Positions 10,321 to 19,268 of a stretch of 64,000 nt of DNA are shown piece by piece. Made by a program: the position numbers and the translations under genes. Below the pieces are notes generated by a model that searched no databases, was not told the origin of the DNA, and was given only the letters and a program-made list of their open reading frames with translations. The stretch spans positions 1,364,001 through 1,428,000 of the forward strand of contig NZ_CP101458.1 in assembly GCF_024362525.1 (NCBI RefSeq), written 5' to 3'. Source of the stretch: Natrononativus amylolyticus (lineage in GTDB: Archaea > Halobacteriota > Halobacteria > Halobacteriales > Natrialbaceae). Positions within the stretch are counted from its first letter, which is position 1. Each line of letters begins with the position of its first letter.

Positions 10321-11385
10321 ATGGCCTCTGACGAACTGCGCTCGAGCGTCGAACGGGTCGGCGACCGGTTCAACCTCGGCGAGTACGAGATCGACGCCTA
10401 CCTCACCGTCCTCGAGCACGGACAGCTGACCGCGAGCGAGATCGCGGACCGAACGGACATCCCGCAGCCGCGAGTGTACGACACGGTTCGCAGCCTCAGC
10501 GACCGCGGGCTCGTCGAACTGCGCGAGTCCCGGCCCATGAAGATCGTGGCGATCGATCCCGCGGAGGCGTTCGAGAACGTCCAGTCGTCGCTCGAGGCGC
10601 TGATCGACGACCTCGAGTCCCGGTACACCGCCCCCGCCCGCGACACGGAGGCGGTGTCGCTGGTCAAGTCCCGCTCGACGATCCTCCGCTACCTCGAGGA
10701 GGTGATCGACGACGCCGAGTACGAACTGGCGCTCTCGCTCACGCCCGATCTCCTGACGCGGTTCGAGGACAAGCTCCGGACGGTGACGGACGCCGGCGTC
10801 AGCGTCGACCTGATCGTCACTCCCGCCGCCGAAGCGCCCGATCCGGAGCGGTTTGACTACCTCGAGGTGGCGACCACCGCCCGGGCCCGCCGCGGGATCA
10901 CCACGCCGGTGATCGCCGTCGCGGACGGCAACTACTCGATCTACGCGACCCAGGACGCCCTGCGCGACGACCAGGACCGCTACGGCGTCATCTTCAACCG
11001 GTCTGCGCTCGGCTTTCTGGTCTCGGGCTTTTTCGGCACCGTGCTCTGGACGACCGCCGAGCGGACCCTCGGGGAAAACGGCGAGAGCCGCCCGTATCCG
11101 CGCCGGTACGCCTCGATTCGCCGGTGCGTGAAGGACCTGATAGACGCCGGCGGGGAGTTCTACGCGACGATCGACGGCCGCGACGTCGAGGTCGGGGGCC
11201 AGCGGATCGTTCGCGGCCGGGTCGTCGACGTCTCCTTCGAGATGACCGAGGAGGTCGCCGGGCTCACGATCGAGACCGCAGACGGCGAGGAGGTCACCGT
11301 CGGCGGCCGCGTGGCCGCACTCGAGGACATCGAGGCCCACCAGATACTGATCGGCGAGCACGAGCCGCCGGCCATCGAGCGGTAA
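10321..11385 (+). CDS. trmB: TrmB-family sugar-responsive transcriptional regulator
   Basis: The 354-residue protein has an N-terminal winged helix (residues about 18-80: [30 protein letters not shown]) followed by the TrmB sugar-binding region and C-terminal beta domain ([19 protein letters not shown]). Archaeal TrmB proteins bind sugars and control sugar uptake, gluconeogenesis and cofactor genes. Here it is immediately upstream of a sugar ABC transporter cluster on the same strand, so local control of that cluster is the natural inference. It is separated from the binding-protein gene by 384 nt, so the latter has its own promoter. Length matches the H. salinarum TrmB class. Confidence 0.9.
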   Translation: MASDELRSSVERVGDRFNLGEYEIDAYLTVLEHGQLTASEIADRTDIPQPRVYDTVRSLSDRGLVELRESRPMKIVAIDPAEAFENVQSSLEALIDDLESRYTAPARDTEAVSLVKSRSTILRYLEEVIDDAEYELALSLTPDLLTRFEDKLRTVTDAGVSVDLIVTPAAEAPDPERFDYLEVATTARARRGITTPVIAVADGNYSIYATQDALRDDQDRYGVIFNRSALGFLVSGFFGTVLWTTAERTLGENGESRPYPRRYASIRRCVKDLIDAGGEFYATIDGRDVEVGGQRIVRGRVVDVSFEMTEEVAGLTIETADGEEVTVGGRVAALEDIEAHQILIGEHEPPAIER

Positions 11386-11734
11386 CGGGCGTCGCCGCTC
11401 CGACGGACGCCGGGGAACTCGGTCGCCGTCCGTAGACGACCGACCGCCACGATCGGAGCGGAGCAGCGTTTCTCTCGGGGCCACCGGTGGAGCCTCACGT
11501 CTACAGGAGTTCTCGCCGCCGTCACCGACTCGCCGTCACGGAGCGGACGCCTCGAGGCGGTCGTGGCTTCGAGACGACACTCGAGCGGTGGACGGTGAGG
11601 TCGACGTCGCTTCGCCACCTCCGACACACTCCGTTACCCGATCTATTGCCACGATAACGGTATTCGGCGGTGGAAGCCGCGGAAATTGACAATCTTTCGA
11701 ATGGATTTGTCCGAGAACGGAGGGGTGCCGGCAT

Positions 11735-11746
11735 TAGAATTAAGGC
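11735..11746 (+). promoter_or_regulatory. Promoter of the sugar ABC transporter operon
   Basis: AGAATTAAGG provides a box A about 26-30 nt before the ATG at 11770, fitting a leaderless start. The preceding gap (11386-11734) holds no open frame I can support. It is GC-rich near trmB and turns AT-richer from about 11640 (GATAACGGTATTC, ATTGACAATCTTTCGAATGG), where regulator sites would be expected. Confidence 0.5.
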
Positions 11747-11769
11747 AGCGGGTGTGGCGAGTTTAGAAA

Positions 11770-13230
11770 ATGGGTCGCGAACGCTGCAATTCTGGAGGGC
11801 GCGACGGCGTCTCCCGGCGACGGTTCATCGCAGCAGCCTCGACCGCATCCGCCGGGACGGCCGCCATCGCCGGCTGTCTCGGTCGGGGTGCGGAGGAGGG
11901 GTCGGTCGTCGCCTACGGCGACACCGATTTTCAGGACATCATGGACCCCGACGGAGAGTTGCATCAGGCGCTCTGGGACGCCGGCCTCGACGAGGACATC
12001 ACCGTCGAGGTTCGCACCGGGCCGGACGAAACCGAGCAGCGCCGGTCTGCCGCACAGTCGGCGCTACAGGCGGGACGTCCCCAGCCCGACCTGTTCATGA
12101 TGGACAGCGGGTGGACGATCCCGTTCATCCTGCGCGAGCAGACGAGCAACCTCGAGGACCGTCTCTCGAGTGAGACGCTCGGTCTGATCGAGAACGACTA
12201 CCTCGAGGCGGCGGTCGAGACCGCTCGTCACCCGGAAACCGGGGAACTGCACGCGCTGCCGCTGTTTCCGGATTTCGGCACGATGCAGTACCGCAAGGAT
12301 CTCGTCGAGGACGCCGGGTACGACACCGACGACTGGGACACCGAGGCGCTGTCGTGGCAGGAGTTCTCCGAAATCGCGGCCGACGTCCGGGACCAGTCCG
12401 ACGCCGACATGGGGTTTACGACGCAGGCCGCCGCCTACGAGGGGCTCGCCTGCTGTACGTTCAACGAGGTAATGAGCACCTTCGGCGGCGCGTACTTCGG
12501 CGGACTGGACACCCTGTTCGAGGCCGGCGAGCGCGAGATCACGGTCGACGAGGAACCGGTCGTAGACGCGATCCGGATGATGCGGACGTTCATCCGCGGG
12601 CAGGACGACGAGTACGCCCTCGACGGCTACGAGCAGATCGCTCCGACGGCGATCGTCCAGTACACCGAGGAGGACGCCCGGGGCCCCTTCGCGAACGGGA
12701 ACGTCGTGATGCATCGAAACTGGCCGTACTCGATCGCGATCGCCCACGACGAAGGGATGGGTGACGAGGTCGGGATGATGCCGATGCCGTACGGCGTCGA
12801 GGAAGACGACGCCGAGTACGACGGTCTCGGCGGCACGGCAGCGGCCCTCGGTGGCTGGCACCTCACCCTGAATCCGGCGAGCGAGAACGCGGAGGAGGCG
12901 ATTCAGGTGATGGACGCCTTCGCGACCGAGGAGGTCATGCTCACGATCTTCGAAATTCAGGGCTGGATACCGCCGATCGTCGAGTTGCTCGACGATCTCG
13001 ACCCCGAAGAGAGCGGGCCGGTCGCCAACTACGCCGAGACGATCCAGATCGCGGGCGAAAACGCGGTTCCCCGGCCGGTGACCGACATCTGGCCGGAGCA
13101 GGCGGCGCACATCTTCGGAGAGGTGAACCGGGCCTACCGCGGCGTGAAGTCCCCCGAGGAAGCGATGGGGGACCTGAAGGAACGACTCGAGATGAGCGAA
13201 GCGGACGTGAGGGGACAAGATGGCAACTGA
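11770..13230 (+). CDS. Sugar ABC transporter substrate-binding lipoprotein
   Basis: This 486-residue protein is the extracellular capture subunit of the importer (family 1 solute-binding fold). The N-terminus has a Tat motif (SRRRFIAAAST, residues about 15-25) and a lipobox (AIAGC, cysteine near 36), so it is probably exported folded and lipid-anchored. Typical landmarks are DLFMMDSGWTIPFILRE, the hinge segment HALPLFPDFGTMQYRKDLVE, and GGWHLTLNPASENAEEAIQ. Many tryptophan and tyrosine residues fit a carbohydrate ligand. It overlaps the first permease gene by 11 bp and starts the operon. The actual sugar is unknown. Confidence 0.92.
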   Translation: MGRERCNSGGRDGVSRRRFIAAASTASAGTAAIAGCLGRGAEEGSVVAYGDTDFQDIMDPDGELHQALWDAGLDEDITVEVRTGPDETEQRRSAAQSALQAGRPQPDLFMMDSGWTIPFILREQTSNLEDRLSSETLGLIENDYLEAAVETARHPETGELHALPLFPDFGTMQYRKDLVEDAGYDTDDWDTEALSWQEFSEIAADVRDQSDADMGFTTQAAAYEGLACCTFNEVMSTFGGAYFGGLDTLFEAGEREITVDEEPVVDAIRMMRTFIRGQDDEYALDGYEQIAPTAIVQYTEEDARGPFANGNVVMHRNWPYSIAIAHDEGMGDEVGMMPMPYGVEEDDAEYDGLGGTAAALGGWHLTLNPASENAEEAIQVMDAFATEEVMLTIFEIQGWIPPIVELLDDLDPEESGPVANYAETIQIAGENAVPRPVTDIWPEQAAHIFGEVNRAYRGVKSPEEAMGDLKERLEMSEADVRGQDGN

Positions 13231-14248
13231 TACCGATACCGGAATCGGCGACGAATCGCCCGAGCGCGAGCGGTCAGGAAACGCCGTCGTCAACTGGATG
13301 GAGGGGCTCAGCGAGGCGGCGTACGCCTATCTCCTGTTGATTCCGGCGTTCGCCCTGCTCGTGTTCATCGCCTTTTACCCGCTGATCATGACGTTCGTCA
13401 TGTCCCTCCGGGAGGATCGGACCCGCGGCGCCGACCCGCTCGGAGGGTTCGTCGGCCTCGAGAACTACGTCAACGTCCTCACGGGCGACGTCAGGCTGGC
13501 CCAGCAGTTCATGGACGTCTCGCTGTCGGCGTCGTTCCCGTTCGTCGAGTTCGGCGTCCCGCTGCTCCAGCAGGCGCTGTTCGTCACGCTCGGATTCGCC
13601 GTGATCAGCATCTTCTTCGAGACGGTGTTCGGCTTCGGCCAGGCGCTCATCCTCGATCAGGAGTTCCGGGGCCGGCGCTGGGTGCGCGTCGCGATCATCC
13701 TGCCGTGGGCCGTTCCGATCGTCATCCAGGGGATGATCTTCTACCTGATGTTCCAGCCGGAGGTCGGCTTCGGAACCGACCTGATGCAGTCGCTCGGACT
13801 GTTCGGACCGAACCCGCTCGCCGACAGCGGGGACGCGTTCGTCATCGTCCTCGTCGCCGACATCTGGAAGTCGACGGCGTTCATGGCGCTGTTGATCCTC
13901 GCCGGACTCCAGAGCGTCGACCGCAGCCTGTACGACGTGGCCCGGGTCGCCGGCGCCTCGCCCTGGCAGCGGTTCAAGATGATCACGCTGCCGCTGATCC
14001 TGCCGGCGCTGCTCGTCGCGATGCTGTTTCGCACGATGGACGCGATGCGCGTCTACGGGTTGATCGAGTCGAGCGTCGGCTGTACGACCGTCCCGTCGCT
14101 GACGTGTATGGTCGTCGAGGCGATGTTCGGCGGCACTCGCATCTTCGCGACGGCCGCCGCCGTCGCGTTCATGACGGCTCTGGTCATCGGCCTGTTCATC
14201 GCGGTGTACATCGTCCTCTTCCGCGATACGGAGGCTGGTTTCTACTGA
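13220..14248 (+). CDS. Sugar ABC transporter permease (MalF type)
   Basis: The 342-residue membrane protein has about six to seven transmembrane segments, including AYLLLIPAFALLVFIAFYPL and VIGLFIAVYIVLFRD. The EAA loop that docks onto the ATPase is in VDRSLYDVARVAGASPWQRFKMITLPL (about residues 233-260). A large extracytoplasmic loop follows helix 1. It pairs with the next permease; the stop codon overlaps the next start (TGATG at 14246-14250), indicating translational coupling. Confidence 0.92.
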   Translation: MATDTDTGIGDESPERERSGNAVVNWMEGLSEAAYAYLLLIPAFALLVFIAFYPLIMTFVMSLREDRTRGADPLGGFVGLENYVNVLTGDVRLAQQFMDVSLSASFPFVEFGVPLLQQALFVTLGFAVISIFFETVFGFGQALILDQEFRGRRWVRVAIILPWAVPIVIQGMIFYLMFQPEVGFGTDLMQSLGLFGPNPLADSGDAFVIVLVADIWKSTAFMALLILAGLQSVDRSLYDVARVAGASPWQRFKMITLPLILPALLVAMLFRTMDAMRVYGLIESSVGCTTVPSLTCMVVEAMFGGTRIFATAAAVAFMTALVIGLFIAVYIVLFRDTEAGFY

Positions 14249-15279
14249 TGAGACCCAACGATCACGAGACGACTCGAGGCACCGACGCCGACAGAGACGC
14301 CAGCGGCCAGACCCGAACGCACGCCCCCGTTACCGACGGCGGGGCGGCGCTCGGGGGGTCCGGCGACGCCGAACTCAAGCGCGGACCGCTTCAGCGGTGG
14401 GTCGGCCGGTCGATCCAGAACCCCGAGCGCGTCTACAAGGCGATGTTCTACACCGCCGCGATCTTCTTCCTCTTTACGACGCTGTTCCCGTTCTACTGGC
14501 TGCTGATGGTCGCGTTGACTCCCGAGGGACAGCTACAGGACATCGTGTTCACCCCGAACGGGTTCAACCCCGGCGCGTTCGTCGAGGTGTTCGAGATGCT
14601 GCCGTTCCACTGGTACATGTTCAACAGCTTCGTCATCGCGACGGCCTCGACGGCCCTCGTGTTGATCGTCGCGAGCCTCGCGGGCTACGCGTTCGGCCGC
14701 CTCGAGTTCCCGGGGAAGACGCCGATGATGCTGCTCGTGCTGGTCGTCTCGTTCTTCCCACCGGCGGCGTTTTTCATCCCGCTGAACGACCTGTTCAACA
14801 CGCCGGTCACGGCGTTAGAGCCGATCATGAGCGACGGCACGCTCTACAACACGCCGGGGGCGATGGTGATCCCGATCTCGGCGATCTTCATGCCGCTCTC
14901 GATTTTCATCCTGACGACGTTCTACGCACAGATTCCCGACGGGCTAGAAGACGCCGCCCGGGTCGAAGGGACGACCCGCCTGGGCGCGCTGTTCCGGGTC
15001 ATCATCCCGCTGTCGGCTCCCGGCGTCGCGACCGCCGGCGTGTTGACGTTCATCGCGGTCTACAACGAGTTCTTCTTCTCGTTCCTGATGACCGACGGCC
15101 AGCCGGAGAACTGGGCGCCGATCCTCGAGGGAATCCTCGGCTACCAGGGGCAGTACGAGATCCTGTTCAACCTGATGGCCGCCGCGAGCATCATCGGCGT
15201 CCTCCCGGTCGCGATCATCGTGATCGTCGCCCAGGAGAAAATCGTCAGCGGACTCACCGCAGGAGCACTCAAGGAGTAA
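14248..15279 (+). CDS. Sugar ABC transporter permease (MalG type)
   Basis: The 343-residue second permease begins with about 50 hydrophilic residues (RPNDHETTRGTDADRD) before the first helix, YTAAIFFLFTTLFPFYWLL. The EAA loop reads IPDGLEDAARVEGTTRLGAL near residue 230. Five to six further helices end with IIVIVAQEKIVSGLTAGALKE, typical of MalG-type proteins. The start at 14248 overlaps the previous stop; an earlier open frame from 13705 is an out-of-frame shadow of the first permease. Confidence 0.92.
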   Translation: MRPNDHETTRGTDADRDASGQTRTHAPVTDGGAALGGSGDAELKRGPLQRWVGRSIQNPERVYKAMFYTAAIFFLFTTLFPFYWLLMVALTPEGQLQDIVFTPNGFNPGAFVEVFEMLPFHWYMFNSFVIATASTALVLIVASLAGYAFGRLEFPGKTPMMLLVLVVSFFPPAAFFIPLNDLFNTPVTALEPIMSDGTLYNTPGAMVIPISAIFMPLSIFILTTFYAQIPDGLEDAARVEGTTRLGALFRVIIPLSAPGVATAGVLTFIAVYNEFFFSFLMTDGQPENWAPILEGILGYQGQYEILFNLMAAASIIGVLPVAIIVIVAQEKIVSGLTAGALKE

Positions 15280-15285
15280 GATACA

Positions 15286-16485
15286 ATGGCACGAGTACGA
15301 CTCGAACACGTCACGAAGCGCTACGAAGACGTCGTCGCGGTCGACGACATGAACCTAGACATCAGAGACGGGGAGTTCGTCTGCCTCGTCGGCCCCTCCG
15401 GCTGTGGGAAGTCGACGACGATGGAGACCATCGCCGGCCTGACCCAGCCCACCGAAGGCAAGGTCTACATCGGTGACGACGACGTCACCACCCTCGCACC
15501 GAAAGATCGGGGCGTCGCGATGGTCTTCCAGAACATCGCGCTGTTCCCGCACATGGACGTCTTCGACAACATTTCCTTCGGCCTTCGGCTCCGCAAGTAC
15601 GACGACGAGGAGATCGAACGGCGCGTCGACCAGGCGGCCGACATCGTCCAGCTCGAGGGAATGCTCGAGCGGATGCCCGACGAGATGTCCGGCGGCCAGC
15701 GCCAGCGGGTCGCGATCGCCCGCGCGATCGTCCGCAACCCGGACGTCTTCCTGATGGACGAGCCGCTGGCGAACCTCGACGCCAAGCTCCGGGTTCACAT
15801 GCGGACGGAGCTCCAGCGCCTCCACAAGGAACTCGACACCACGATCGTCTACGTCACCCACGACCAGGCCGAAGCGATGACGATGTCCGACCGGATCGCC
15901 GTGATCAACGCCGGAAAACTCCAGCAGATCGACCCGCCGCTGGTCTGTTACAACGAGCCGGCGAACCTGTTCGTCGCCGGCTTCATCGGCTCGCCGTCGA
16001 TGAACTTCCTCGAGGGGGAGCTGACCGAGACCGGGCTCAGAACGGACCACTTCGGCCTCGAGTTCGAGACCGACTCGATCGCCGGGGTGCAGGTCGGCGA
16101 CCGCGTTACCATGGGGATACGGCCCGAGGACGTCTACCTCACCGAGCGCGGCCAGGACGTCGCCACCCCGACGGAGCCGATCGACGTCACGACGGACGTC
16201 CTCGAGCCGATGGGCGACGAGGTTTTCGTCTACCTCCAGTTCGACGAGACGGCAGAGCGGACGATGGCCGAAGAGGAGGGAGTCGCGACGGCGTCGAATC
16301 AGCTGTTGATGAGCGTCAGCCCCGACACGCGGATCGAGGAGGACGAGGACGTCGACGTCGTCCTCGACCGCTCGCGGATCCACCTGTTCGACACCGCCTC
16401 GGGGAACGCACTCTCCCACGGAATCGACGACCTCACCGACGCGGGTGGCGAAACGACGGCCCGGGAGGCCGAATCGGACAGCTGA
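15286..16485 (+). CDS. Sugar ABC transporter ATP-binding protein (MalK/UgpC type)
   Basis: This 399-residue ATPase powers the importer. Walker A is GPSGCGKSTT (about residues 36-45), the Q-loop VFQNIALFPHM, the ABC signature MSGGQRQRVAIARAI (about 135-149), Walker B VFLMDEPLANLDA, and the switch histidine is in VYVTHDQAEA. From about residue 240 the C-terminal TOBE regulatory domain follows (MGIRPEDVYLTERGQ). The C-terminal tail is acidic. It starts 6 nt after the MalG-type gene and is followed after 2 nt by a small membrane protein gene. Confidence 0.94.
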   Translation: MARVRLEHVTKRYEDVVAVDDMNLDIRDGEFVCLVGPSGCGKSTTMETIAGLTQPTEGKVYIGDDDVTTLAPKDRGVAMVFQNIALFPHMDVFDNISFGLRLRKYDDEEIERRVDQAADIVQLEGMLERMPDEMSGGQRQRVAIARAIVRNPDVFLMDEPLANLDAKLRVHMRTELQRLHKELDTTIVYVTHDQAEAMTMSDRIAVINAGKLQQIDPPLVCYNEPANLFVAGFIGSPSMNFLEGELTETGLRTDHFGLEFETDSIAGVQVGDRVTMGIRPEDVYLTERGQDVATPTEPIDVTTDVLEPMGDEVFVYLQFDETAERTMAEEEGVATASNQLLMSVSPDTRIEEDEDVDVVLDRSRIHLFDTASGNALSHGIDDLTDAGGETTAREAESDS

Positions 16486-16487
16486 CC

Positions 16488-16691
16488 ATGGACGGAACGA
16501 TCGCGCTGGCGTACTTCGGCGGGCTGTTCGCCCTCTTTTTCTTCTGGCTCTACGGCATCGTCTCGTTCGTCTTCGATCTGAAGAACAGGATCGTTCCCGG
16601 GCTCGTCCAGTACCGCCGGGGTAGAAAGCGACTCGCGGAGAAAGAGAACCGTGAACAGGAACGCACCGAGGAGGAACGGCAGCTGTACTGA
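16488..16691 (+). CDS. Small single-helix membrane protein in the sugar operon
   Basis: The 67-residue protein has one long hydrophobic stretch (IALAYFGGLFALFFFWLYGI, extending to VSFVFDL, residues 5-30). A strongly charged, probably coiled C-terminus follows (RRGRKRLAEKENREQERTEE). It begins 2 nt after the ATPase stop, so it is surely co-transcribed. It resembles no ABC subunit I know. It might assist assembly or stability of the importer, but that is an inference from position only. Confidence 0.72.
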   Translation: MDGTIALAYFGGLFALFFFWLYGIVSFVFDLKNRIVPGLVQYRRGRKRLAEKENREQERTEEERQLY

Positions 16692-16730
16692 TCGTCGCGG
16701 CCCCGTCTCGAGCGCCGCGGGAGGGGACCC

Positions 16731-17807
16731 GTGACGGCGGATCGCACGGCCGTCCGAACCGGCATCGTCGGGCTCGGAAACATCGGCCAGTACCACGCCG
16801 ATCGGCTGCTCGACCTCGGCGTCTCGCTCGTCGGGGGAATGGACGTCTCCGCCGACGCGCGCAGACGCTTCACTCAGCGCTACGACGTCGACGTCTACGA
16901 CGACCACCAGGAGCTGTACGACTCCGTCGACGCCGTCGTCGTCACGACGCCGAACAAGTACCACGAGCCGTACGCGGTCGACGCCCTCGAGCGGGACCTG
17001 CACGTTTTACTGGAGAAGCCCCTCGCACACACGCTCGAGAGCGCCGAGCGAATCGCGTCGGCCGCAGCCGACTCCGACGGCGTCTGCATGGTCGGCTTCA
17101 ACAACCGGTTCGCCAACGCCGTCCAGATCGTCAAAAACCGGATCGACCGCGGCGACCTCGGCGAGGTCACTCACCTCGAGGCGAACTACGTGCGTCGGCG
17201 AGGGGTTCCCGGCCGGGGCTCGTGGTTCACCCGTCGCGCCGTCGCCGGCGGCGGCGCGCTGATCGACCTCGGCGTTCACGCGATCGATCTCTCGCTGTAC
17301 CTCCTCGAGTACCCCTCGATTCGCGAGGTCACGGGCGTCACCCGGACGGAGTTCGGCTCGCGGGAGGACTACGCCTACCTCGAGATGTGGGGCGAGGACG
17401 CGGGCCCCGGCGCGTTCGACGTCGACGACTCCGCGAGCGCCTTCATCAGGTGTGCGTCGGGTAAAACCGTCTCCCTCGAGGTCGCGTGGGCGACGAACCG
17501 TCCGGCGAACCACGAGTTCGTCGTCCGCGGAACCGAAGCCGCCGCCCGGTTCGACCTGCTCGAGGAGGACCTCTCGTTTCACGCCGCGAACAAGGTCGGG
17601 CCGGACCACCTCGAGGACACGAGCGTGACGACCGCCCAGAACGACACCCACGCCGACGAGCAGCGGGCGTTCTTCGACGCGATCGCCGCCGACGCGGACC
17701 TCGGCGAGAGCGTCGCGCAGGCGCTGGCGGTCCAGCGGATCGTCGACGGGATCTACCGCTCGAGCGAGGCGGGCCGAACCGTCGAAATCGGCGAGTCGAA
17801 CGGATAG
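16731..17807 (+). CDS. Gfo/Idh/MocA-family NAD(P)-dependent sugar oxidoreductase
   Basis: The 358-residue protein starts at a GTG 39 nt after the small membrane protein. An N-terminal Rossmann fold has GIVGLGNIGQYHADRLLDLG. The family motif EKP appears in LLEKPLAHTLESAE (about residues 93-106). The C-terminal substrate domain has GGGALIDLGVHAIDLSLYLL, with the conserved Asp and His of this family. These enzymes oxidise or reduce hydroxyls of sugars and inositols, often at C3. Placement with an importer and a TIM-barrel epimerase suggests catabolism of an imported glycoside or cyclitol. The true substrate is unknown. Confidence 0.92.
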   Translation: MTADRTAVRTGIVGLGNIGQYHADRLLDLGVSLVGGMDVSADARRRFTQRYDVDVYDDHQELYDSVDAVVVTTPNKYHEPYAVDALERDLHVLLEKPLAHTLESAERIASAAADSDGVCMVGFNNRFANAVQIVKNRIDRGDLGEVTHLEANYVRRRGVPGRGSWFTRRAVAGGGALIDLGVHAIDLSLYLLEYPSIREVTGVTRTEFGSREDYAYLEMWGEDAGPGAFDVDDSASAFIRCASGKTVSLEVAWATNRPANHEFVVRGTEAAARFDLLEEDLSFHAANKVGPDHLEDTSVTTAQNDTHADEQRAFFDAIAADADLGESVAQALAVQRIVDGIYRSSEAGRTVEIGESNG

Positions 17808-17859
17808 CGTTGCGGGTAGCCACCCCTTTTATCCCGTCCCCTGCCGTTGGTTTGCCCGT

Positions 17860-18828
17860 ATGAAAATCGGCGTTCACACACCGCCGCTGGCGGACGAATC
17901 GCTCGAGGGTGCACTGTCGTATCTCAGCGAGATCGGTGTCGGCGCGATCGAACCCGGCGTCGGCGGGTTCCCCGGTGACGACCACCTCGTCCGCGAGAAC
18001 GTGCTGGACGACGAGGACGCCCAGACGGCGATCTGCGACCTCCTCGCGGAGTACGACGTGGAGATCAGCGCGCTGGCGACGCACAACAACCCACTCCACC
18101 CCGACGACCGACGGGCGAGCGAAGCCGACACGGAACTTCGAGAGGCGATCCGGCTGGCCGACCAGCTCGACGTCGGCGTCGTCACCTGCTTTTCGGGCCT
18201 CCCCGCCGGCGGCCCGAACGACGAGGTCCCGAACTGGATCACCGCGCCGTGGCCCACCGAACACGCCGACGCCCTCGAGTATCAGTGGGAGGTCGCCGAG
18301 GAGTACTGGCGCGAGATCGCCGCGCACGCCGACGAGCACGGCGTCGACGTCGCGATCGAGATGCACCCGAACATGCTGGTGTACGAGCCCCACGGGATGG
18401 CCCGGTTGCGGGAGGCGACGGGCGAGCGGATCGGGGCGAACTTCGACCCCTCGCACCTCTACTGGCAGGGAATCTCGGTCACGGACGCGATCAGGTACCT
18501 GGGCGAGCGCGACGCGATCCACCACTTCCACGCCAAGGACACCCGTATTTACGACGAACAGGCCCGCGAGAAGGGCGTTCTCGACACGACCGCCTACGAC
18601 GACGAGCCCAACCGCTCCTGGCTGTTCCGGTCGGTCGGCTACGGCCACGGCGAATCCCACTGGAAGGACGTCGTCTCGACGCTCCGGATGGTCGGCTACG
18701 ACGGCACTCTCTCGATCGAACACGAAGACTCGCTGACCAGCTCCCGGGAGGGTCTCGAGAAAGCGGTCGAACTGCTCGAGCGAGCGATATTCGAGGAGAC
18801 GCCGGGGGAGGCCTACTGGGCGGAGTGA
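17860..18828 (+). CDS. Sugar isomerase/epimerase, xylose-isomerase-like TIM barrel
   Basis: The 322-residue protein is of the AP_endonuc_2 / sugar phosphate isomerase fold. It begins KIGVHTPPLADESLEGALSY. Metal-binding acidic residues are visible in VAIEMHPNMLV, ANFDPSHLYWQGI, HHFHAKDTRIYD and LSIEHEDSL, the usual Glu/Asp/His/Glu set around the barrel mouth. A box A (CCTTTTATCC, about 17824-17833) lies about 30 nt before the ATG, so it can be transcribed by itself as well as with the upstream dehydrogenase. Its pairing with a Gfo/Idh enzyme recalls YcjR/YcjS and inositol pathways. Confidence 0.9.
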   Translation: MKIGVHTPPLADESLEGALSYLSEIGVGAIEPGVGGFPGDDHLVRENVLDDEDAQTAICDLLAEYDVEISALATHNNPLHPDDRRASEADTELREAIRLADQLDVGVVTCFSGLPAGGPNDEVPNWITAPWPTEHADALEYQWEVAEEYWREIAAHADEHGVDVAIEMHPNMLVYEPHGMARLREATGERIGANFDPSHLYWQGISVTDAIRYLGERDAIHHFHAKDTRIYDEQAREKGVLDTTAYDDEPNRSWLFRSVGYGHGESHWKDVVSTLRMVGYDGTLSIEHEDSLTSSREGLEKAVELLERAIFEETPGEAYWAE

Positions 18829-18831
18829 CAG

Positions 18832-19134
18832 TCAGTTCGCCGCGCTGTTGACCGAGCCGTTTGAGGGTGAGAGATCCGTCAGTTCGACCGAGCCGTCGCT
18901 GTGAACGACGACCTCGTATCCCTCGTACTCGAGGGTGACGCGGCCGCCGACGCGGTCGCCGCTTCGTTGGGTCGGTTCGAACAGTTCGTCGAGCGCCTCC
19001 GGGTTGACGGCTGTGTAGAGGGGGGCGTACTCCGGCGGTTCGACGTCGGTCGCGTCAATGCCTTCGTGAGCCGCGATCGCCTCGATGATCGCCTGACTGG
19101 GCGGCGTCTCCGTCGATGAGGACTCTTCTGACAT
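18832..19134 (-). CDS. HalOD1 output-domain protein
   Basis: The 100-residue protein starts MSEESSSTETPPSQAIIEAI and has the HalOD1 pattern: a helix (IIEAIAAHEGIDATDVEPPEY), the motif LYTAVNPEALDELF, and two beta strands (GRVTLEYEGYEVVVHSDGSVEL). HalOD1 is a small haloarchaeal domain found alone or attached to signalling proteins; its biochemical role is unknown. Box A CTTATACTTC (about 19161-19171) gives a start close to the ATG at 19134. It converges with the epimerase gene, with only 3 nt between stops. Confidence 0.85.
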   Translation of the reverse strand: MSEESSSTETPPSQAIIEAIAAHEGIDATDVEPPEYAPLYTAVNPEALDELFEPTQRSGDRVGGRVTLEYEGYEVVVHSDGSVELTDLSPSNGSVNSAAN

Positions 19135-19237
19135 CGTCGTGGGTCGCGCTACAGTGGAGGGAAGTATAAGCGTAGCGACTTTATTATGGACATCTGTAGG
19201 ATATATAATCCGCTTCCGTGACGCCCTCTCTACTCTA

Positions 19238-19251
19238 TTGGAAATTTCCAA
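19238..19251. repeat. Perfect 14-nt palindrome
   Basis: TTGGAAATTTCCAA is self-complementary over all 14 bases. It lies in the AT-rich gap 19135-19268, about 100 nt upstream of the HalOD1 start and just past the truncated end of the photolyase remnant. The position suits a binding site for a dimeric regulator, though none is encoded next to it. Confidence 0.6.
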
Positions 19252-19268
19252 AGATTATTAGGAGTGTG

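Noticed and set aside
10240-10321. TrmB operator TACT-N7/8-GAGTA near trmB or the ABC operon
   Set aside because: TACT occurs at 10272 but no GAGTA follows at the required spacing, and none was seen before 11770.
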